Shown here: positions 26,796 through 34,972 of the stretch, piece after piece
Layout of the letters: every line of letters begins with the position of its first letter
Position numbering within the stretch: position 1 is the stretch's first letter
Origin: an uncultured Bacteroidota bacterium
GTDB lineage: Bacteria > Bacteroidota > Bacteroidia > Bacteroidales > P3
NCBI GenBank assembly: GCA_902784865.1
Contig: CACZWL010000014.1
Location: 1-64,000 of the forward strand
Reading direction: 5' to 3'
DNA length: 64,000 nucleotides
Made by a program: the position numbers and the translations under genes
Notes under the pieces: model-generated
What the model was told of the DNA's origin: nothing
Databases searched by the model: none
What the model saw: the letters and a program-made list of their open reading frames with translations, nothing else

Positions 26796-27269
26796 ATGAA
26801 ACGATATAAACCGCTGGTCATCGCCACATTGCTGTGCCTCGCGGCCCTACAGGCCGCGGCCCAGGCCGTGGTCACCGTCGTTCCCCGCAACGGCGACACG
26901 CAGGAGATAGTCCTCTCCGCGGACGGCCAGATTTACTTCACCTCCGACCACATGGTCATCGCCGACGGCAACGCCAACAACTCCTTCGCCATGGCCGACG
27001 TGCAGAAGGTGCTCTTCTCCGCCCCCGTCAAAATCACCCGTGTCGACAACATCCCCGAGCTTACCCTCGCCCCCAACCCCGCCGCCGACCGCGTCACCGT
27101 CAGCGGCATAGGCCAGGGCGCGCACCCCCTATGGGTCTACTCCCTCAGCGGCGCCACCGCCATGCAGACCACCTGCACCGACGGCCAGCCCGTCGACATC
27201 AGCCAGCTGCCCCGCGGCATCTACCTGCTCCGCGTCGGCCCTGCAGTCGCAAAACTCATCAAATACTGA
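26796..27269 (+). CDS. Small secreted protein with T9SS type A sorting domain
   Basis: The 157-residue protein has a signal peptide (MKRYKPLVIATLLCLAALQAAAQA). A short beta segment with GDTQEIVLSADGQIYFTSD follows. The C-terminal sorting domain (residues 85-157) has LTLAPNPAADRVTVSG, a middle VYSLSGA strand and the end PRGIYLLRVGPAVAKLIKY. Such domains target proteins through the type IX secretion pore. There is almost no room for a catalytic cargo, so it may act as a small adhesin or structural piece. It has its own promoter and is followed 8 bp later by a related-looking gene. Confidence 0.8.
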   Translation: MKRYKPLVIATLLCLAALQAAAQAVVTVVPRNGDTQEIVLSADGQIYFTSDHMVIADGNANNSFAMADVQKVLFSAPVKITRVDNIPELTLAPNPAADRVTVSGIGQGAHPLWVYSLSGATAMQTTCTDGQPVDISQLPRGIYLLRVGPAVAKLIKY

Positions 27270-27277
27270 TTGCCGCC

Positions 27278-27637
27278 ATGAAACGTAATATCCTGACCCT
27301 CCTGACGGCAGCTGCCCTCCTGCTGGCCCTCCCGGCCCACGCACAGCAATACACCCTACGGTTCCATTCGGCCGGCCACATCGTCCACACCGCCACCGCT
27401 GGCGGCACCAACAGCCTCACCTTCAGCGACGGCAACGCCACCCTCAGCGCCGACGGCACCTCGTGGTCATCAGCCCTGACGGCTATCGACAGCCTCACCT
27501 TCAGCCTCGAGTCCTCCTCCGCCGACGCCGTCACTATCGTATGGAACGGCAGCTCGGTCGAGATAGAGAACCCCTTCGCCGACCTCGGCGTCACCGTCAC
27601 CACCTCCGGCAACGGCACCCAGATAACAGCTCAATAA
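27278..27637 (+). CDS. Short secreted protein resembling the start of a Cthe_2159-type carbohydrate-binding protein
   Basis: The 119-residue protein has a signal peptide (MKRNILTLLTAAALLLALPAHA). A segment with VHTATAGGTNSLTFSD and a SALTAIDSLTFS strand follows. It then ends ADAVTIVWNGSSVEIENPFA, DLGVTVTTSGN, GTQITAQ. That last stretch is how the beta-helix domain of larger Bacteroidetes carbohydrate-binding proteins begins, but here a TAA stops it. It could be a truncated relic or a real short protein. The family link is from memory. Confidence 0.6.
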   Translation: MKRNILTLLTAAALLLALPAHAQQYTLRFHSAGHIVHTATAGGTNSLTFSDGNATLSADGTSWSSALTAIDSLTFSLESSSADAVTIVWNGSSVEIENPFADLGVTVTTSGNGTQITAQ

Positions 27638-27666
27638 ACCAATAAATATATACACACCTCTGAAAC

Positions 27667-28077
27667 ATGAACAAACGCACAGCACTCCTGCTCGCACTCT
27701 GCCTGCTTGGCGGCAGCCTCTACGCCCAAGACAAAGGGGCCAAACGCGAGCGCAAGAAGAACCTGGTAGTCAAAGAATGGAACCTCCGCGCAGGCTCCAA
27801 GACCCCCTACCTCGACAACCTGACCACCTACGACGAGCAAGGCCGCAAAATCGAAGAGACCGAGTACGCCTCCTACGGCCAGAAGAAACGCGTCGTCTAC
27901 GAATACGAAGGCTCCTCCACCAAGTGCAAACGCCAGATCGAATACGACGACAAGGACCGCGTGGCCCGCATCAAGGTCTTCGAATACAACAGCGACGGCA
28001 CTCGCAAGAAGCAGTACAACTACCGCCCAAACGGCAAGCTGGAGAGCACAAAGGACTTCGAGTACACCTACAAGTGA
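27667..28077 (+). CDS. Small secreted protein with YD-like repeats
   Basis: The 136-residue protein has a signal peptide (MNKRTALLLALCLLGGSLYA). A Lys/Tyr-rich mature part has repeated strands of the type YDEQGRKIEETEY, YEYEGSSTKCKRQIEYDDKD and YNSDGTRKKQYNYRPNGKLE. These resemble RHS/YD or MORN-like beta repeats. No catalytic motif or named family was recognised. It lies in a plus-strand row of envelope genes. Its stop is followed directly by a GAGTTATGA repeat in which the next gene begins. Confidence 0.7.
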   Translation: MNKRTALLLALCLLGGSLYAQDKGAKRERKKNLVVKEWNLRAGSKTPYLDNLTTYDEQGRKIEETEYASYGQKKRVVYEYEGSSTKCKRQIEYDDKDRVARIKVFEYNSDGTRKKQYNYRPNGKLESTKDFEYTYK

Positions 28078-28105
28078 TTTCTGAGTTATGATTTTTGAGT
28101 TATGA
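28077..28105 (+). repeat. GAGTTATGA-type repeats at a gene boundary
   Basis: Two GAGTTATGA units with T-rich spacers fill the space between two genes. The ATG of the VTC gene (28102) lies in the second unit. Related units occur at 23371-23396 and 46648-46674. Confidence 0.65.
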
Positions 28106-28947
28106 GTGCCGACTTACAACTGCCTACGCTCCTGCAGATGGCCCCCATCGGGTTGGACGACATGAAGGCCGTCCGCCTGATGAACCGCATGGACCAGAAG
28201 TACATAGCCCCCGCCGTGCTTCTCGAGCCGCTGCTGCAGCGCATCGCCGCCGACTACTACGTGCAGCGCATCCCATCAGCGCCCGACACCCAGAATCCAG
28301 AATCCAAAATTCAAAGCTCCGAACTCATCGCCCCCTACCGCACCCTCTACTTCGACACCGAGGCGCTGGACATGTACATCATGCACCACAACCGCAAGCT
28401 CAACCGCCAAAAGCTGCGCGTGCGCACCTACCGCTCCACCGACACCACCTTCTTCGAAATCAAGAACAAAGACAACAAAGGCAAGACCCGCAAGGTGCGC
28501 ATCCCCATCGACGTCAGCCTCTTCGACAACGCCCTCGAGGTCCCCGAGGTGCAAGACTTTGTCAACAAAAACACCCCTTACTCCACCCAAGCAATCAACC
28601 ATTCAAGCAATCAAGCAATCCTATACCCCACCCTCGAGAACCGCTTCGACCGCATCACCCTGGTCGACCGCGGCATGAGCGAGCGCGTCACCATCGACCA
28701 CGGCATACGCTTCCACAACCGCGCCACCCAGCGTGACGCCGACATAGCCCACGCCCTCGTCATCGAGGTCAAGCACGAAGTCGGCGCCCCCACCTCGGCC
28801 ATCGAGCGCGCGCTCCACGACCTCCACATACAGCCCCGACGCATGAGCAAATACTGCATCGGCACCGCCCTCACCAACCCCAACGCAAAACGCAACCGCT
28901 TCAAACCCAAATTATTATACATAAACAAAATTCAGGAGAACAGGTAG
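28102..28947 (+). CDS. VTC-domain protein (polyphosphate polymerase-like)
   Basis: The 281-residue protein has a VTC domain of the triphosphate tunnel fold: MNRMDQKYI, YRTLYFDTEALDMYIMHHN, RVRTYRST, FFEIKNKDNKGKTRKVR and the late ALVIEVKHE and RMSKY. Acidic and basic tunnel residues look present. In yeast the domain makes polyphosphate; in bacteria it pairs with DUF4956 or CotH and its product is unproven. Two low-complexity insertions (TQNPESKIQSSEL near residue 65, QAINHSSNQAIL near residue 165) look like repeat DNA taken into the frame. The DUF4956 gene follows 42 bp later. Confidence 0.82.
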   Translation: MSADLQLPTLLQMAPIGLDDMKAVRLMNRMDQKYIAPAVLLEPLLQRIAADYYVQRIPSAPDTQNPESKIQSSELIAPYRTLYFDTEALDMYIMHHNRKLNRQKLRVRTYRSTDTTFFEIKNKDNKGKTRKVRIPIDVSLFDNALEVPEVQDFVNKNTPYSTQAINHSSNQAILYPTLENRFDRITLVDRGMSERVTIDHGIRFHNRATQRDADIAHALVIEVKHEVGAPTSAIERALHDLHIQPRRMSKYCIGTALTNPNAKRNRFKPKLLYINKIQENR

Positions 28948-28989
28948 TTCTATTGTCTTAACTCCTGACTCCTTAACTCCTTTAAAATT

Positions 28990-29703
28990 ATGAAACTTTT
29001 GCAAACCGCCTACGACCCCAGCATCGCCGAAGAGTTCGGCGAGCAGATTGCCAGCTACGACTTCCTCGGCATACCCCTCTTCGACGGCCCCAACCTCTGG
29101 AACCTCCTCCTGCGGTTCGCCTTCAACCTGCTGGTATGCTGGGTGATAACCCACTGCTTCTACTATAAGAAATCCCGTCGACGCGACTACTACTTCACCT
29201 TCCTCCTCTTCTCCGTCGTCATCTACCTCCTGCTCTTCTCGCTCCAGAACCTCAGCATCGAGATAGGCTTCGCCCTCGGCCTCTTCGCCATCTTCGGCAT
29301 GATACGCTACCGCACCACCACCATACCGGTGCGCGAGATGACCTACCTCTTCGTCATCATCGGCGTCAGTATCATCAACGGCTTCAGCATGGCCGCCAGC
29401 TACGCCACCCTCATCGCCGCCAACCTGCTGGTAATCATCTCCATCGCACTGCTCGAGGGCCTTGGATTCACACGCCGCGAAGCCACCAAAATCATTGTCT
29501 ACGAGAAGATTGACCTCATCCACCCCGACCGCCGACAGGAACTCCTCGCCGACCTCCGCCAGCGCACCGGCCTCGAAATCCTGAACGTTCAGGTAGGCTC
29601 CATCAACTTCCTCAGAGACATCGCATTCCTCAAAGTCACCTACGTCCCCGACGACGACCTGCCCAACGACATCGACATGATTACCAAGTTCAAAGAGAGC
29701 TGA
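28990..29703 (+). CDS. DUF4956 membrane protein
   Basis: The 237-residue inner-membrane protein has four or so hydrophobic segments (about 37-55, 64-82, 85-105 and 115-155) with the conserved cytoplasmic loop FAIFGMIRYRTTTIPVREMTYLF. A soluble C-terminal domain follows (IDLIHPDRRQELLADLRQR, VTYVPDDDLPND). DUF4956 genes usually sit beside VTC-domain genes, as here, and probably form a membrane unit handling polyphosphate. Biochemical function is not known. No terminator was recognised before the mntA promoter. Confidence 0.85.
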   Translation: MKLLQTAYDPSIAEEFGEQIASYDFLGIPLFDGPNLWNLLLRFAFNLLVCWVITHCFYYKKSRRRDYYFTFLLFSVVIYLLLFSLQNLSIEIGFALGLFAIFGMIRYRTTTIPVREMTYLFVIIGVSIINGFSMAASYATLIAANLLVIISIALLEGLGFTRREATKIIVYEKIDLIHPDRRQELLADLRQRTGLEILNVQVGSINFLRDIAFLKVTYVPDDDLPNDIDMITKFKES

Positions 29704-29755
29704 CCCTCCCTCATCGCGCACAAAGATTTCATTTCCAAACACAAACAACATTTTT

Positions 29756-29786
29756 TTTGATATATTCGGAAATATTCGTATCTTTG
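29756..29786 (+). promoter_or_regulatory. mntA-hepT promoter
   Basis: TTTG (29756-29759) and TATCTTTG (29779-29786) are 19 bp apart, and the mntA ATG lies 25 bp after the -7 box. The intact promoter suggests the module is still transcribed despite the broken toxin gene. Confidence 0.75.
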
Positions 29787-29811
29787 CACTTCCAACACCT
29801 ACTTTCACGCC

Positions 29812-30111
29812 ATGAGCGAACAGATGATACATAGCATCCGCGACTACTTCGCCACCCAACCCATAGAAAAAGCCTGGCTTTTCGGTTCCTACGCCCGCGG
29901 CGAAGAGCGGGAGGACAGCGACATCGACATCCTGGTCGCCCTCGACGCCGATGCCAAAGTGGGACTGATACGCTTTGTCCACATCAAAAACGAACTGCAG
30001 GAAAGGCTGAACAAAGAAGTCGACCTTGTAGTGGACGGCACCCTGCTGCCTTTCGCCGTCGAATCGGCCAACCGCGACAAAAAACTCATCTATGAGAGAA
30101 CCCATCAGTGA
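29812..30111 (+). CDS. mntA: MntA-type nucleotidyltransferase antitoxin
   Basis: This 99-residue minimal nucleotidyltransferase has GSYARGEEREDSDIDILV (residues 24-41), the GSX10DXD active site, and a third acidic strand EVDLVV. In MntA/HepT toxin-antitoxin pairs this enzyme AMPylates a tyrosine of the HEPN toxin to silence it. The downstream gene overlaps it by 20 bp, as in other pairs. The antitoxin frame is intact while the toxin frame carries a stop, so the pair is likely inactive as a toxin system. Confidence 0.85.
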   Translation: MSEQMIHSIRDYFATQPIEKAWLFGSYARGEEREDSDIDILVALDADAKVGLIRFVHIKNELQERLNKEVDLVVDGTLLPFAVESANRDKKLIYERTHQ

Positions 30112-30445
30112 TAGAGGACGGCTGGAACACATCATCATCGCCATCGACGATGCCACCACCTTCGCCGGCAAGACCACCCTCGAGGAACTCCAATACGACA
30201 AACTCCGCTGCTATGCACTGGTGCACAGCGTGTAAATCATCGGAGAAGCCGCCTACAAACTGACCCGAGAATTCCGCTCCAACCACCCGGAAGTCGCCTG
30301 GAACGACATTATCGGCATGAGACATGTACTGGTACACGACTACTACACTGTAGACATCTCCCTTCTTTGGAATGTCGTCCACGAGGAGTTGCCGCCACTT
30401 CGCAAACAGATAGCGGAATACCTGGCCTCGAATAGCAGCCTATAA
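30092..30445 (+). pseudogene. hepT: HepT-type HEPN toxin interrupted by a nonsense codon
   Basis: The frame from ATG 30092 encodes a HEPN RNase of 117 residues, but codon 48 is TAA (30233-30235). Before it reads REPISDRGRLEHIIIAIDDA and ends LRCYALVHSV. After it the frame stays open: IIGEAAYKLTREF, then IIGMRHVLVHDYY with the RX4-6H catalytic motif, to TAA at 30443-30445. In relatives this position is usually Glu (EIIGEAA), so a single GAA-to-TAA change explains the stop. No other lesion is seen. Confidence 0.85.
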
Positions 30446-30499
30446 TGCCACCTTCCGCCCCAACGACATCGACATGGTAACCCGCCCCGACCCATTTTT

Positions 30500-30523
30500 A
30501 GCCCCGTCCATCGGGGCTTTTTT
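30500..30523 (+). terminator. Intrinsic terminator after hepT
   Basis: AGCCCCG (30500-30506) pairs with CGGGGCT (30512-30518) across TCCAT and runs into six T residues. It lies 55 bp after the hepT stop. Confidence 0.85.
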
Positions 30524-30607
30524 AATACCCTCGCCTACCCACCCCCTACCATAGACGAAGAAGGGAAGAAGAGGGTACCCATTACGCACTGGTAACCAAA
30601 CTGTTAC

Positions 30608-30632
30608 AAACGGGCGTTTTGGGCCCGTTTTT
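30608..30632. terminator. Second hairpin with T tract
   Basis: AAACGGGC (30608-30615) pairs with GCCCGTTT (30623-30630), followed by further T residues. A-rich and T-rich flanks let it work in either direction. Between it and the gene at 30776 only a promoter is seen. Confidence 0.6.
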
Positions 30633-30743
30633 CAATTTTCACAGCGTTTTTTCATCGGCTTTTTCCGACACACGTTACCATCTGGTTTTCTGCATCTTGC
30701 AGCATTCTTCGAACAAATCGGCACACAGTCCGTTTTTTTTTCG

Positions 30744-30751
30744 TATATTTG
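30744..30751 (+). promoter_or_regulatory. -7 element of the MORN lipoprotein gene
   Basis: TATATTTG followed by CA lies 24 bp before the ATG at 30776. No clear -33 TTTG was found at the normal distance. Confidence 0.6.
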
Positions 30752-30775
30752 CACCCGAAACAACCACATCGGAAA

Positions 30776-31312
30776 ATGAGAAAGTCACTGATAATCACCC
30801 TTGCCACCCTTGTCCTCACTGTGGCATGCACCCAAAAGACACGCCACTATGGCAGCGACGGGGCCTCGAACCAGGCCTCCTGCACCTTCAGCGGCAGCGA
30901 TTCGACCCAGGCCGTGTGGACCTTCACCAAGGCCGACGGTTCGCCGCTGGTGCCCGACGCCGACTCGCTCCGCGTCATCGAGCGCGGCCCCGAAGGACAC
31001 CCCATGACCGTCTGCTTCCACATCGGCGACACGCAGCGCTGGCTGCAGTTCTACTCCGACATGGCGCTCCGCAGCGACGGCCTCGTGCGCGGCGGTCTCC
31101 GACAGGGCCTCTGGACCTTCTACTTCCCCAACGGCGCGAAGCAGACCGAGTATGCCTTCGTCGACGGCAAAGAGGAAGGCCCCTATCGCGTCTTCCGCGA
31201 GAACGGAGCACCCTTCTACATCGGCCAGTGCATCAACGGCAAGCGTGTGGGTATATGGGAGATATACGACGAGAGCGGCAACCTCGCCACCACCAAGGAC
31301 TATGGCTATTGA
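30776..31312 (+). CDS. Lipoprotein with MORN-like repeats
   Basis: The start at 30776 gives 178 residues with a lipoprotein signal (MRKSLIITLATLVLTVACT, lipid on Cys18). The C-terminal half carries MORN/YwqK-type repeats: RQGLWTFYFPNGAKQTEY, KEEGPYRVFRENGAPFYIG and KRVGIWEIYDESGN. Such repeats bind lipids or partner proteins; the role here is unknown. An earlier ATG (30749) lies within the promoter and is rejected. The 3' end overlaps the following nucleotidyltransferase gene by 11 bp. Confidence 0.82.
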   Translation: MRKSLIITLATLVLTVACTQKTRHYGSDGASNQASCTFSGSDSTQAVWTFTKADGSPLVPDADSLRVIERGPEGHPMTVCFHIGDTQRWLQFYSDMALRSDGLVRGGLRQGLWTFYFPNGAKQTEYAFVDGKEEGPYRVFRENGAPFYIGQCINGKRVGIWEIYDESGNLATTKDYGY

Positions 31313-32753
31313 ACTCTTCCCCGACATCACCCGATCCATCGGCATTGAGGCCGACCGCCTGGGCGTGGACGCCTACATCGTTGGCGGCGTGGTGCGCGAC
31401 TACTTCCTGCAGCGCCCTTGCACCGACATCGACATCGTATGCGTGAGCCAGGGCAACGAGGGGGGCGAAGTGCACATCGGCATCGAGCTGGCCCACGCAG
31501 CCTCGCGCGCCCTCGGAGGCAGCAAGGTCTCGGTATTCAAGAACTTCGGCACCGCCAGCTTCCGCCTGCACGACCTGGAACTGGAGTTCGTCGGCGCCCG
31601 CCGCGAGAGCTACAGCCACGACAGCCGCAAACCCATCGTCGAAAACGGCACCCTCGAGGACGACCAGCGGCGGCGCGACTTCACCGTCAACGCCCTGGCC
31701 GTCTGCATCAACGCCGACCGCTACGGCGAACTCGTCGACCCCTTCGGCGGCATCCGCGACCTCGACGCCGGCATCCTCCGCACCCCGCTCGACCCCGACA
31801 TCACCTTCTCCGACGACCCCCTCCGCATGATGCGCGCCGTCCGCTTCGCATCGCAGCTGGGCTTCCGCATCGCCGACGACACCTTCGAAGCCATCGCCCG
31901 CAACGCCCACCGCCTCGAAATCGTCAGCGCCGAGCGCATCACCGCCGAGCTCAACAAAATCATGCTCTCCCCCACCCCATCGCTGGGGCTGAAGCTGATG
32001 CACAAATGCGGCCTCATGGCCTTGGTGCTGCCCGAAATCAGCGCCCTGGCCGGCGTGGAGACCGTCGACGGCCGCGGCCACAAGGACATCTTCTACCACA
32101 CCATGCAGGTGCTCGACAATGTAAGCCCACTGAACACTGATAAGGCCCTCTGGCTCCGCTGGGCCGCCCTGCTGCACGACATCGGCAAGCCCGGCGTCAA
32201 ACGCTACATCGCCGGCCAGGGCTGGACCTTCCACGGCCACGAGGCCCGCGGTGCCCGCATGGTGAAGAAAATCTTCCGCCGCCTGCGTCTGCCCCTGGGA
32301 CCCGAAATGAAATATGTCGAGAAACTGGTCATGCTCCACATGCGCCCCATCGTCCTCAGCGAGGACGAGGTGACCGACAGCGCCGTCCGCCGCCTGCTCT
32401 TCGAAGCCGGCGACGACATCGACGACCTCATGACCCTCTGCAACGCCGACATCACCAGCAAGAACCCCGACAAAGTGCGCCGCCACCGCGCCAACTTCGA
32501 ACTCGTCAAGCGCAAGCTGGTGGAGCTCGAGGAGCGCGACCGCATACGCAACTTCCAGCCGCCCGTCTCCGGACTGGACATCATGCAGACCTTCGGCATC
32601 GGCCCCTGCCACGAAATCGGCATCATCAAGGACGCCATCAAGGACGCCATCCTCGACGGCCAAATCCCCAACGAGCGCGACGCCGCATGGCAGATGATGC
32701 TCCGCCTGGCCAAAGACCTCGGCCTGGAGCCCGCATCGCCCGACAAACGCTGA
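31302..32753 (+). CDS. CCA-adding/poly(A) polymerase family tRNA nucleotidyltransferase with HD domain
   Basis: This 483-residue class II nucleotidyltransferase has GGVVRDYFLQRPCTDIDIV (residues 27-45; catalytic Asp pair), RRRDFTVNALAV and DPLRMMRAVRFASQLGF. An HD domain follows (HDIGKP, FHGHEARGA). The family adds CCA to tRNA 3' ends or polyadenylates RNA. CCA addition is the likelier role because no other such enzyme is seen here, but sequence alone does not settle it. The chosen start MAIELFPDITRSIGIEADRL overlaps the MORN gene by 11 bp. A strong terminator follows. Confidence 0.9.
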   Translation: MAIELFPDITRSIGIEADRLGVDAYIVGGVVRDYFLQRPCTDIDIVCVSQGNEGGEVHIGIELAHAASRALGGSKVSVFKNFGTASFRLHDLELEFVGARRESYSHDSRKPIVENGTLEDDQRRRDFTVNALAVCINADRYGELVDPFGGIRDLDAGILRTPLDPDITFSDDPLRMMRAVRFASQLGFRIADDTFEAIARNAHRLEIVSAERITAELNKIMLSPTPSLGLKLMHKCGLMALVLPEISALAGVETVDGRGHKDIFYHTMQVLDNVSPLNTDKALWLRWAALLHDIGKPGVKRYIAGQGWTFHGHEARGARMVKKIFRRLRLPLGPEMKYVEKLVMLHMRPIVLSEDEVTDSAVRRLLFEAGDDIDDLMTLCNADITSKNPDKVRRHRANFELVKRKLVELEERDRIRNFQPPVSGLDIMQTFGIGPCHEIGIIKDAIKDAILDGQIPNERDAAWQMMLRLAKDLGLEPASPDKR

Positions 32754-32760
32754 AAGCCCG

Positions 32761-32809
32761 TCCCGCGCGGGAGACAATATTTTTAGGTTTCGCGCGCGGG
32801 ATTTTTTTT
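32761..32809 (+). terminator. Terminator after the tRNA nucleotidyltransferase gene
   Basis: TCCCGCGCG (32761-32769) pairs with CGCGCGGGA (32793-32801) and is followed by eight T residues. The 23-base loop is longer than usual, but the arms and T tract are clear. Confidence 0.8.
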
Positions 32810-32851
32810 CAGCCCGATAGCAACTATTTCCCCGTATTTCAGTTTTTTTTG

Positions 32852-32859
32852 TATCTTTG
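32852..32859 (+). promoter_or_regulatory. -7 element of the surface lipoprotein gene
   Basis: TATCTTTG followed by CA lies 33 bp before the out-of-frame ATG at 32893. A TTTC at 32827-32830 is at the normal 21-bp distance for the -33 element. Confidence 0.7.
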
Positions 32860-32913
32860 CACTCAAGTTTTATTAACCAACATTTTTATAAAATGCTCAA
32901 ACCCAATCACTTA

Positions 32914-32921
32914 CCCCCCCC
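32914..32921 (+). repeat. C8 homopolymer between the likely start codon and the lipoprotein frame
   Basis: Eight C residues follow ATG CTC AAA CCC AAT CAC TTA (start 32893). With eight, that frame ends at TAG (32959-32961). With nine, it would read on into the 662-codon lipoprotein frame and supply a signal peptide. Confidence 0.8.
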
Positions 32922-32972
32922 TATGCAGCAAAATGCATCCGGATCGGGGCGATTGCGCTAGTCTGTAGCGCG

Positions 32973-34961
32973 ATGCTGGCCGCCTGCCAGAAAGAGGAAA
33001 CCGAAGCGGGTTCCACAGTCAAACTCTTCGCCGAGGGCTTCGGCGGCGACGCGTCCAAGATGATCGTCGACCACGCCCAGACCTACTGGACCTCCAACGA
33101 CACGGTGAGGATCAACAACGAAGTTTGCAAAGTTTATGTTCAAAATCATAGCAGCGGCCGAGAAGAAGTATATATATATCATGATGGCAGATCCAGGCCT
33201 CTCACCTACCCCCTGCGGGCTCTCACGCCCAAGGGCATCTATGACGGCTGGATCACTGAGGACCAGATCCAGGTTAACCTCCCCGCCGTCTACCAGTACG
33301 ACCAGGTAGTAGAAAACGGCGTAGGCCGCCAGGTGCTGAACGCCCCCATGGCCGCCTACGCCACCTCGGGCGGCGAGCTCCACTTCAAGCACCTCACCGG
33401 CGCCCTGGCCGTGAAAATCACCAACAACACCGGCGCCCAGATACACTTGGAGCGCATCGCGGTGAGAAGCAGTACCTCCAAGCTCAACGGAACCTTCACT
33501 GTCAACTTCACCGACCTGACCTCCATCAGAGCCCAAGTCGGAAACACAGCCGAGAGGACGGTTACCATGCGCTTCGACAAAACGCCGAAGGTCATCGGCG
33601 ACGGACGAGCCGTCTACATCCAGATTCCCGTGCCGCCGACGGGAAGCAACAGCAAATTCACCATCTTTGTGGACTACTGCCATCAGGGGGAGGCCTACCT
33701 GAACAGACGTTGCTGCTATACGGAGAGGAAAACGCAAACAACCGCTGGCGCCTTGAACCGCGCCGAATTGGGCTACGCGCCCTACGAGGCAAGCGCACAC
33801 AATGTGGACGAAGGCTGGTATTTCTTCACCGACAACGCCGGCAACAACCTCATCCGCAACATCTGGGACCTGCGGAGATTCGCCACCATCAATCTCGCCA
33901 ATGAGATCGGCACCCAAAAGTTCAGGATCACAAAGGACATCGACGCCACCGGCATCACCATCGACCCCATCGAGGTCGGCACCGACATTACGGACTTCGA
34001 GCTGGACGGCGGCGACCACACCATCAGAAACCTCACCATCAACTCCGACGGCTCCTACTGCGGATTGTTCAGGGACCTGGCCACCAACACCACCAACCCC
34101 AGCCATAAGTACATCCATGACCTGAATCTAGAAAACACCACGCTGAACATCTCCTCCGGCACCAAATACGCAGGCCCCCTGGCCGCCTACACCGGCACTG
34201 CCTCCAGCAGCACCACCACAATCGAAAAATGTTATGTGTATTCCACCACCTACAACCTACAGGCATCCAACAGCCAGCCCGACAAGGCTTTCGGTGGCCT
34301 GATCGGCCGTCACGAAAAAGGCGGCCTCGTTGTCGACCAGTGCGCTGTCAGAAATGCCACATTCCAATACAACAACAACTCCTTCAGCAACAGGCTGTAC
34401 TTCGGCGGCCTCGTCGGCTGGAACCACGTCTCATTCTCCGACCAAAGCACCCCCAGGCACGAGTTCACGAACTGCTGGTTTGCCCAAGAAGGCGACAACC
34501 GACTCTCCCTGCAATCAAGCACGGCCGCTTTCGGTGGAATCCTGGGTTACTCGAACAGCAACACCTTGAGCCCGGACAAAATGCACTTCAGCGATTTACG
34601 GATAAACTTAGAAGACATAACAGCAGTCAAAAGCACATTAAACGACGTGTACGTGGGAGCCGTGATTGGCCGAACACCCAACAGTTGTACCCCAGACGGC
34701 TTTCAGCCCGGTGTGCGTTTTTACAGCTACAATCTTTATAGACAATTACGTATTTTTGCCAAATGTCCCGAGGGCAGGACGTATTACACCGGAGGGAGAT
34801 ATTACATGTTTACCGACGCCTCTCATTATAATTATCAAGGCTATGGCGACAGCGGCTTGGGCGACAGGAAAAATGGACTAGTCGGGAATATCACTGATTA
34901 CGAACCCTCTGCCACTTTTGAGGGATTAAACCGATGGATGGTATTTATTGACATGGAATAA
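32973..34961 (+). CDS. Surface lipoprotein with beta-helix (GLUG-like) repeats, signal peptide out of frame
   Basis: The frame encodes 662 residues from ATG 32973, beginning MLAACQKEE, a lipobox without any signal sequence in front. Upstream in-frame codons read CIRIGAIALVCSAMLAAC, a good signal core, but no ATG, GTG or TTG precedes them in frame. The ATG at 32893 would reach them if the C8 tract had nine C. The body has a fimbrillin-like N-terminal part (ALAVKITNNTGAQIHLERI) and later glycine-rich beta-helix repeats (FELDGGDHTIRNLTI, FGGLIGRHEKGG, FGGLVGW, FGGILGYS). It is likely a phase-variable adhesin or cell-surface protein. A 69-residue protein gene follows. Confidence 0.75.
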   Translation: MLAACQKEETEAGSTVKLFAEGFGGDASKMIVDHAQTYWTSNDTVRINNEVCKVYVQNHSSGREEVYIYHDGRSRPLTYPLRALTPKGIYDGWITEDQIQVNLPAVYQYDQVVENGVGRQVLNAPMAAYATSGGELHFKHLTGALAVKITNNTGAQIHLERIAVRSSTSKLNGTFTVNFTDLTSIRAQVGNTAERTVTMRFDKTPKVIGDGRAVYIQIPVPPTGSNSKFTIFVDYCHQGEAYLNRRCCYTERKTQTTAGALNRAELGYAPYEASAHNVDEGWYFFTDNAGNNLIRNIWDLRRFATINLANEIGTQKFRITKDIDATGITIDPIEVGTDITDFELDGGDHTIRNLTINSDGSYCGLFRDLATNTTNPSHKYIHDLNLENTTLNISSGTKYAGPLAAYTGTASSSTTTIEKCYVYSTTYNLQASNSQPDKAFGGLIGRHEKGGLVVDQCAVRNATFQYNNNSFSNRLYFGGLVGWNHVSFSDQSTPRHEFTNCWFAQEGDNRLSLQSSTAAFGGILGYSNSNTLSPDKMHFSDLRINLEDITAVKSTLNDVYVGAVIGRTPNSCTPDGFQPGVRFYSYNLYRQLRIFAKCPEGRTYYTGGRYYMFTDASHYNYQGYGDSGLGDRKNGLVGNITDYEPSATFEGLNRWMVFIDME

Positions 34962-34972
34962 TCATTTGCATC

